Part shown: positions 59,901 to 64,000 of the stretch, piece by piece | Layout of the letters: each line of letters opens with the position of its first letter | How positions within the stretch are numbered: position 1 is the first letter of the stretch | DNA from: Streptomyces sp. NBC_01351 | GTDB taxonomy: Bacteria; Actinomycetota; Actinomycetes; Streptomycetales; Streptomycetaceae | Reading direction: 5' to 3' | Length of the DNA: 64,000 nt | NCBI RefSeq assembly: GCF_036237315.1 | Contig: NZ_CP108356.1 | Location: 8,003,501-8,067,500, forward strand | Translations under genes and position numbers: made by a program | The notes under the pieces: model-generated | Told to the model about the DNA's origin: nothing | What the model saw: the letters and a program-made list of their open reading frames with translations, nothing else | The model's database searches: none

Positions 59901-60746
59901 CGCCTGGCGGAGCTCGGTCGGAGTCATCCGGCCGACCGGCAGGCTCGCGTCCTGGATCGAGGCCGCGAGGCCCGCGTGATCGAGGCAGCGGGCGTAGAAG
60001 TCCGCCCGGACTCCCAGCACCACGCGCAGCCGCCCACCCAGGTTCCCGGCTTCGAGGAGGGCGTCGATGAACTGGGCTCGCTCCACCTCGTCGTGACAGA
60101 GCGTGAAGAGCTCCTCGAACTGATCGACCACGAGCCACGTGTCGCCGGCGGCATCGGCGGCATCCGCGGGGACCAGGGCGGAGCCGTGGGTGGCGAGTGG
60201 ATGCTCCCCCGGGGTGAGGATGCGGATCGCGGCCGGGCGTGGCAGCCCGTGCGAGCCGGCATCGCGCAGCCGGGGAATGAGACCTGCCCGCAGCAAGGAG
60301 GATTTCCCGCTGCCGGAGGCACCGAAAACCGCGACCACCCGGTGCTCGTTCGTGAGGACCGAGAGATCGTCGATCAGCCGATCGCGGCCGAAGAAGAGCG
60401 CGTGGTCACCCGGCTCGAAGCGGGCCAGGCCCCGGTAGGGAGCCCGCTCATCAGACCGGTCCTGCGCCCTGGCAGCGGTCAGCTCATCGGAAACCTGTTG
60501 CCAGCGTGCCTCCCACTCCTGGGGGTCGCCCCCGCACGCGGTTACGTACGCCAGCACGACGGGCAGCGTCGGCAGCTGCTCTCCGCCAGCGGCACGGGAC
60601 AGCGTGGCGACCGAGTAGGGGCTGCGGCGCGCCATCGCACCGTAGGTGGGCCCGCCCGCCTCCTGCCGGAGCTTGCGCAACGCGAACGCGAAGCCGGCCA
60701 CCGGTCCCGACGCCGCGTCGAGCGGCTTCTCCTGACGCCCCACCAT
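56925..60746 (-). CDS. XRE-nSTAND1-WD40 protein (1273 aa)
   Basis: Four parts. Residues ~15-85 form a XRE-like helix-turn-helix (FALRKLRQEAGGPTYGAMAR, RRSPYSVATLSRAAGG). Residues ~101-500 are an nSTAND1 NTPase: APYRGLARFEPGDHALFFGR, Walker A GASGSGKSS near 143-150, Walker B TWLVVDQFEELF near 203-214. One predicted membrane helix lies near residue 520 (ATISLLAVLAVLAGTVAWQQ). The C-terminal ~700 residues are WD40-like repeats (IRLWDIVAG, VRLWDVRGRRALPDL, IRLWDVESRKALG). Such proteins act as signalling switches; relatives serve in regulation and in phage defence or programmed death. It is divergent from a secreted beta-trefoil-like protein. Confidence 0.87.
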   Translation of the reverse strand: MVGRQEKPLDAASGPVAGFAFALRKLRQEAGGPTYGAMARRSPYSVATLSRAAGGEQLPTLPVVLAYVTACGGDPQEWEARWQQVSDELTAARAQDRSDERAPYRGLARFEPGDHALFFGRDRLIDDLSVLTNEHRVVAVFGASGSGKSSLLRAGLIPRLRDAGSHGLPRPAAIRILTPGEHPLATHGSALVPADAADAAGDTWLVVDQFEELFTLCHDEVERAQFIDALLEAGNLGGRLRVVLGVRADFYARCLDHAGLAASIQDASLPVGRMTPTELRQAITKPAAACGLVVERALTEALVEEVATHTSGLPMLSHALLETWRGRRGRTLTLEAYERAGGMRGAIAQSAEAAYEAMDMHQAETARQVMLRLITPGDGAPDTRRPTTRAEFEAIGNSGQMPAVLEMLARARLITLGEETVDLAHETLITAWPRLHGWIEADREKLRLHRWLTEAADAWESVGRDPGVRISPIRLTQLRDFTTPGGRSELTTLETDFLAAGTATHRRTIRRRRTARATISLLAVLAVLAGTVAWQQNRSGVERRLLTAALHASAVADSLRATDPVTAARLGLAAWSIARTPETKAALYAAHTNRAEPDIQLSTGDVQRQSGWLGPDGTTLILHKEGEVEQWDLRTGHRTATHAVDGAPKPLPPIQSRDLENLDNSGRLRPSPDGRWAVVTTAGGRINDQPFKPTEIRLWDIVAGTRNTIVRENKSAVTSTSWGDGSRLLAAAVQGRAEVWDVPTRSLVLAADAADDGFDVALSADGRRLALCAPGGGVEIWDVTQRKRVTAPDPHLLRLPGGACPRGTLHFSPDGGKLALKLATGIRLIGLDAEADNSGAEIPARDVTELSFSADGTFLAALRKDAVLLWRTDDHGKTSLVFSQPLPNEMPTDIRFDAAEGKLRYLRAGSLSVATIALGQAMQTPWSRLPADPVYTSPDGAHTITMRREGADHVFEQRPVTEGAAGPGVRLPPLSLPQVPPEGLTDLARGTFSPDGSLFAYSLRDAQDTAVRLWDVRGRRALPDLPVPAGARAVLALEPVLQDGKPVVYAILAGDSSTLWDLTRRQRIAEFPGGPSAMAVRPDGKLLVLGDGAVVMLPEGAVLRPTSQRELGSALAFSTDGSLFALSDGVGRVTLLNGVLTQRLGVLSDGLPTAAGEPAPVTALAFSHDGTTLATGDELGRIRLWDVESRKALGTTLLGPGDEVTRLTFGPDDRTLRSQSRYTPPLAHPIAPEDVAAALCSRLGGGLDRIHWRDHIREAPYRETCPRTAHAAR

Positions 60747-61141
60747 GCCCCCTGTGCATCCCTCGGACCGTCCCGGTCCGACAGCCCACCATCGGACTCA
60801 AGCGCACCACAAGGCGCAATCCCGCCCTCTACCGGCGCCTTCGCCCCGCTACCTCGCCTCTCCGCCCCGAGGTGTCCGCCGCTCGGTTCGCGGTCGTCCG
60901 CGTACGAGGGGAGCCGTGACCGGGCGCCCGGCCCCCCGGCCCTCCGTGACTGACGTGATCTGGTGCGACAGCGTTCGCAGGAACTCGTTGTTTCGGCCGA
61001 CGATCCGTGCTGCGCAACAACCCTTGTCCTGCGAAGACTTGAGGCGAAGCGAACGGGAACGGCCACTTGAGCCGCCTATGGGGCCAACCCCCGGGCCTAG
61101 TGGAACCGCCCCTTCGACCGTCTCTCACGAGAGGACTCTGC
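60747..61141. other. Divergent promoter region
   Basis: 395 bases between the nSTAND gene (-) and the secreted protein (+). A TTGTTTCGG stretch and CAACAACCCTTGTCC at ~60989-61027 are the least GC-rich parts; no definite promoter is assigned. Confidence 0.4.
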
Positions 61142-61798
61142 ATGACACACATACGTCGAACGCCAGGAGGACGGCTGTTCCGGATCGCCGCGGCGGTCTT
61201 CGCGGCATCCGTCCTCACACTCGGGGGAGCGGGCACCTCGACGGCGGGAACCTCGCCGTCCGCGGCTGTCTCCCAGCCCGGCCAGCCCGCGTCCTCGCCT
61301 CCCCAGCCCACGACGTCAGGGGCGCAGTCCTCGGACACGCTCGCCCGGTCCGGCACTGCCCAGATCGCAGGCGCCCAGGCCGTCTACACCCGCCGGCTCC
61401 AGAGCGTGGCCACTGGCCTGTGCGTGGACGACAGCAACGCCGGCCTGCGCCACTTCGGTTGCCAGGACCGATGGGGTCAGTACGCCAACTTCCAGAAGTT
61501 CGACCTCATCCAGCAATGGTCCGGGGGCCCCTACGTCCTCAGGAACTGGGCCACCGGCCTGTGCGTGGACGACAGCAACGCCGGCTTGCGCCATTTCGGT
61601 TGCCAGGACCAGAGCGGTCCGTACGCCAACTACCAGCGGTTCAGCCTGACCTATGCCCCGGACGGGAACGCCCGCTTCCAGAACTGGGCCACAGGCCTGT
61701 GCATCGATGACAGCAACGTCGGCCTGCGGCACTTCGACTGCCAGAACCAGAGCGGCCCGTACGCCGGCTACCAGCGTTTCCGTCTCGCCTCCTACTAG
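61142..61798 (+). CDS. Secreted protein with three ricin-like (beta-trefoil) repeats
   Basis: 218 residues. The signal peptide (FRIAAAVFAASVLTLGGAGT) is followed by a Ser/Pro/Gln-rich linker. Then come three repeats of ~43 residues, each with ATGLCVDDSNAGLRHFGCQ or a close variant, Q-x-G-x-Y and Y/F-Q-R/K-F. Three equal repeats suit a beta-trefoil carbohydrate-binding fold; each repeat has a Cys pair. The repeats are also nearly identical in DNA (61410s and 61550s), indicating recent duplication. AGAGGA precedes the ATG. No catalytic domain is present. Confidence 0.75.
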   Translation: MTHIRRTPGGRLFRIAAAVFAASVLTLGGAGTSTAGTSPSAAVSQPGQPASSPPQPTTSGAQSSDTLARSGTAQIAGAQAVYTRRLQSVATGLCVDDSNAGLRHFGCQDRWGQYANFQKFDLIQQWSGGPYVLRNWATGLCVDDSNAGLRHFGCQDQSGPYANYQRFSLTYAPDGNARFQNWATGLCIDDSNVGLRHFDCQNQSGPYAGYQRFRLASY

Positions 61799-62054
61799 GA
61801 GCCACGACCTCCGTGCGGTGCGGCTCGGGGGGACCGCACCGCACGGAGTCTCGGGCTGGTCCACGCGTATGCCGGCCACCGAACCGCTCAGGAAGACTGC
61901 CCCGTCCGTGCACCTCACAGCCGGTTCGGCAACGGGTGGGCGGCGGTCACCGGTCGCGGCTGGTGTGTGCCTTCATGGGAGCACCGACGGCGTAATCGTC
62001 AGGCTTTGGGGGAAGACAGCGGCGCGCGTACGGACGGGTGTTAGCTTCCTTCCC

Positions 62055-62684
62055 ATGGTGCAGCACCAGGAACAAACCAGGGTGGCCTACGATGGAGTCG
62101 TCGAGCTGTATGCGTCGATGTTTGCCAATCGGCTGGAGACGCAGCCGTTCTCGCGGAACATGATCGGCACCTTCGCCGAGCTGGTGGGCGGGACGGGAAT
62201 CCCGCGGGCGGCCGACGTCGGGTGCGGACCTGGACATCTGACGGCCATGCTGCACGACTTGGGGCTGGATGCCTTCGGACTGGACCTCTCCCCGGCCATG
62301 GTCGCCCACGCCCGGCGGGCCCATCCGGCGCTGCGGTTCGACGAGGCGCGGATGGAGGCTCTGCCGGTCGAGGACGGCGCGCTCGGCGGTGTGCTGGCCC
62401 ATTACTCAATGATCCATACCCCGCCCGGGGAACTGCCCGCGCTGCTTGCCGAGCAGGTGCGTGTCCTGGCGCCCGGGGGCCTGCTCCTGGTCTCATTCTT
62501 CGCGACCGACGGACCGGAGCCGGTCCGCTTCGACCACAAGGTGACGCCTGCCTATAGCTGGCCGGTGGACCGGTTCGCCGAATTGCTGGCCGGGGCTGGG
62601 CTCGTCACGGTCGCCCGGCTGATCCACGACCCGGCCTCCGAGCGGGGCTTCCTCGACGCCCACTTGCTGGCCCGCCTGCCCTAG
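62055..62684 (+). CDS. Class I SAM-dependent methyltransferase
   Basis: 209 residues. RAADVGCGPGHLTAMLHDLG is motif I, FGLDLSPAMVAHARRAHP motif II with the acidic ribose-binding residue, LRFDEARMEALPVEDGALGG motif III, and LAPGGLLLVSFF the post-III strand. Length is typical for small-molecule methyltransferases of the methyltransf_11/25 type. The substrate is unknown. The ATG at 62055 lacks a strong Shine-Dalgarno. Confidence 0.87.
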   Translation: MVQHQEQTRVAYDGVVELYASMFANRLETQPFSRNMIGTFAELVGGTGIPRAADVGCGPGHLTAMLHDLGLDAFGLDLSPAMVAHARRAHPALRFDEARMEALPVEDGALGGVLAHYSMIHTPPGELPALLAEQVRVLAPGGLLLVSFFATDGPEPVRFDHKVTPAYSWPVDRFAELLAGAGLVTVARLIHDPASERGFLDAHLLARLP

Positions 62685-63032
62685 AGCGGGGTGATGGACG
62701 CCTGATCATCTGCCAGGGCACCGTTGGCGTGGCCTCGATCCGCATCTGGCTCCAAGATCCCGACACATGATCACGGATCAGGCTGTGGTTTGTCCTGTCA
62801 CGGTGCAGCTGTGCACTCACAGCCGGCACATCGAAGACGGACCACACCATCCACGGACGGGATGCCCAGTCCGGCACGGCACTCGCCGGTTTCCGCGGAT
62901 TGGCGATGGGTGGCACCGGCGAGGCTCGGGGATCTTTAGCCGGAAGGCGAACGCCCCGTGACCTCGGCGGACCGAGGTCACGGGGCGTCCTCGGACCGGC
63001 CGTCCGGACGGCTTCCGATTACCGGCTACCGG
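62685..63032. other. Convergent intergenic region
   Basis: 348 bases between the methyltransferase and the old-yellow-enzyme gene. It holds one strong hairpin (62951-62988) and a short heptamer repeat beside the latter's stop; no gene was recognised. Confidence 0.5.
62951..62988. terminator. Strong hairpin terminator
   Basis: Perfect 17-base arms (ACGCCCCGTGACCTCGG and complement) around CGGA, 45 bases beyond the stop of the minus-strand oxidoreductase. Confidence 0.8.
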
Positions 63033-63035
63033 CTA
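63019..63035 (-). repeat. Heptamer repeat giving stops in three frames
   Basis: TAGCCGG repeats at the gene end so that TAG, TAG and TAA occur at seven-base spacing (63033, 63026, 63019), one in each frame. Confidence 0.7.
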
Positions 63036-64000
63036 CCGGCTGAGCGACCTGAGCGCCGCCGCGTCGTACGGCTTCAGCTCGTCGAAGCGGTTGCCGAGGA
63101 CCTTCGCCGCCCACTGCGGGTCCTGGAGCAGCGCCCGGCCGACGGCGACCATGTCGAACTCGTCGCGTTCCATGCGGTCCAGGAGGTTGTCGATGTCGCC
63201 GAGCGCCGCACCCTCGCCGGCGAAGGCGCGGAGGAAGTCGCCGTCGAGGCCGACCGAGCCGACGGTGATGGTCGGCCGGTCGGTGAGCTTCTTGGTCCAG
63301 CCCGCCAGGTTCAGGTTCGAGCCCTCGAACTCCGGCAGCCAGTAGCGCCGGGTGGAGGCGTGGAACGCGTCGACGCCAGCCGCCGCCAGCGGGGCCAGGA
63401 TCGCCTCCAGCTCCTGCGGGGTCTGCGCGAGCCGTGCGTCGTAGGCCTCCTGCTTCCACTGGGAGTAGCGGAAGATCACCGGGAAGTCGGCCGGGACGCG
63501 CTCGCGGACCGCGGCCACGATCTCCGCGGCGAACTTCGTACGGGCCACCGCGTCGCCGCCGTAGGCGTCGGTGCGGCGGTTGGTCCGCTCCCACAGGAAC
63601 TGGTCGAGCAGGTAGCCGTGAGCGCCGTGCAGTTCGACGCCGTCGAAGCCGATCCGCTCGGCCGCCGCGGCGGCGTCGGCGAACGCGCCGATGACGTCGT
63701 CGAGGTCGGCGCGGGTCATCGCCCTGCCGGTCCCCTCAGTGCCGTCGACGCGGATGCCGGAGGGGCCGACGGCGGGGGCGTCGGCATACGGTGCCTCGCC
63801 CTGCTTGCGCACCATGCCTATGTGCCACAGCTGGGGCACGATCGTGCCGCCCGCCTCGTGCACGGCCGCGGCGACCTTCGCCCACCCCGCCAGCTGGTCC
63901 TCGCCGTGGAACCGCGGCACCCGGTCGCTCTGCCCGGCGGAGTCGTGACCGACGTAGGTGCCCTCGGTGACGATCAAGCCCACACCCGCGGCGGCCCGGC
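63033..64000 (-). CDS. Old yellow enzyme family NADH:flavin oxidoreductase, N-terminus beyond window
   Basis: At least 321 residues, running off the right edge. The visible part starts AAAGVGLIVTEGTYVGHDSA and holds IVPQLWHIG, the substrate-binding HGAHGYLLDQFLWERTNRRT and DAYGG, then ITVGSVGLDGDF and FDMVAVGRALLQDPQWAAKV, which bind FMN phosphate. These TIM-barrel flavoenzymes reduce activated alkenes (enoate reductases) and some nitro compounds. The missing N-terminus should be only ~50 residues. A hairpin follows the stop. Confidence 0.88.
   Translation of the reverse strand, partial: RAAAGVGLIVTEGTYVGHDSAGQSDRVPRFHGEDQLAGWAKVAAAVHEAGGTIVPQLWHIGMVRKQGEAPYADAPAVGPSGIRVDGTEGTGRAMTRADLDDVIGAFADAAAAAERIGFDGVELHGAHGYLLDQFLWERTNRRTDAYGGDAVARTKFAAEIVAAVRERVPADFPVIFRYSQWKQEAYDARLAQTPQELEAILAPLAAAGVDAFHASTRRYWLPEFEGSNLNLAGWTKKLTDRPTITVGSVGLDGDFLRAFAGEGAALGDIDNLLDRMERDEFDMVAVGRALLQDPQWAAKVLGNRFDELKPYDAAALRSLSR

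Noticed and set aside
1..64000. CRISPR arrays, tRNA and rRNA genes, biosynthetic megasynthases
   Set aside because: No regularly spaced repeats, no cloverleaf-like sequences and no PKS/NRPS domains were seen on either strand.

Overview
The window is GC-rich with strong third-codon GC bias, AGGAGG-type ribosome binding sites and many GTG starts. Family content (DUF2254, PIG-L/mycothiol-type hydrolase, fused response regulator/reductase, STAND-WD40 protein, arsO/arsT-type arsenic genes) points to a Streptomyces or close relative. It is an accessory chromosome region or plasmid segment: metabolic operons alternate with insertion-sequence debris, orphan immunity genes and an arsenic island. No tRNA, rRNA or CRISPR array was seen.

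Layout. 1-16.4 kb: a PAS/GAF sensor cut by the left edge, a DUF2254 membrane protein, a GH15 glycosidase (+), then a long minus-strand block: ClC channel, gluconokinase/aldose-1-epimerase fusion, cyclase-family hydrolase, GMC oxidoreductase, glucose-1-dehydrogenase-like SDR, cytochrome bd oxidase (cydA-cydB) and a cation/proton antiporter. Together these could release glucose, convert its anomers, oxidise it to gluconate, phosphorylate it and pass electrons to a bd oxidase. 16.4-19.6 kb: a frameshifted IS5-type transposase, two further IS5 fragments and two hypothetical genes. 19.6-24.7 kb: VOC protein, TetR regulator divergent from an amidase over an AT-rich operator, short ribosome-hibernation factor, small secreted protein, YCII protein. 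24.8-28.4 kb: a tightly overlapping three-gene signalling operon (receiver-flavin reductase fusion, cyclic-nucleotide-domain histidine kinase, UBP zinc finger). 28.4-36.3 kb: a large secreted subtilase, a DHA2 transporter, an IS630-derived element carrying an acetyltransferase, and a fatty-acid desaturase.

36.3-46 kb is a patchwork of hypothetical genes, transposase remnants, two acetyltransferase/membrane genes and two orphan immunity-type genes (SUKH and Imm49). 46-54 kb is an arsenic island in two halves. The first has MFS transporter, FAD oxidoreductase and a CC-rich peptide facing arsR-arsN1, with a dead second arsR between them. The second has arsO, aquaporin and arsR facing arsC and arsT. 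54-64 kb holds an HNH-like protein, a PIG-L deacetylase, a methyltransferase-like protein, a 1273-residue XRE-nSTAND-WD40 protein, a secreted three-repeat beta-trefoil-like protein, a methyltransferase and an old-yellow-enzyme oxidoreductase cut by the right edge.

The best candidates for little-described biology are the CC-rich peptide/FAD enzyme/MFS module, the signalling operon whose reductase lacks its redox CxxC, the kinase-epimerase fusion with an internal ribosome binding site, and the IS630 element inserted in a CTAG shared by two convergent stop codons. All assignments come from reading the sequence and family knowledge; no database search was run.
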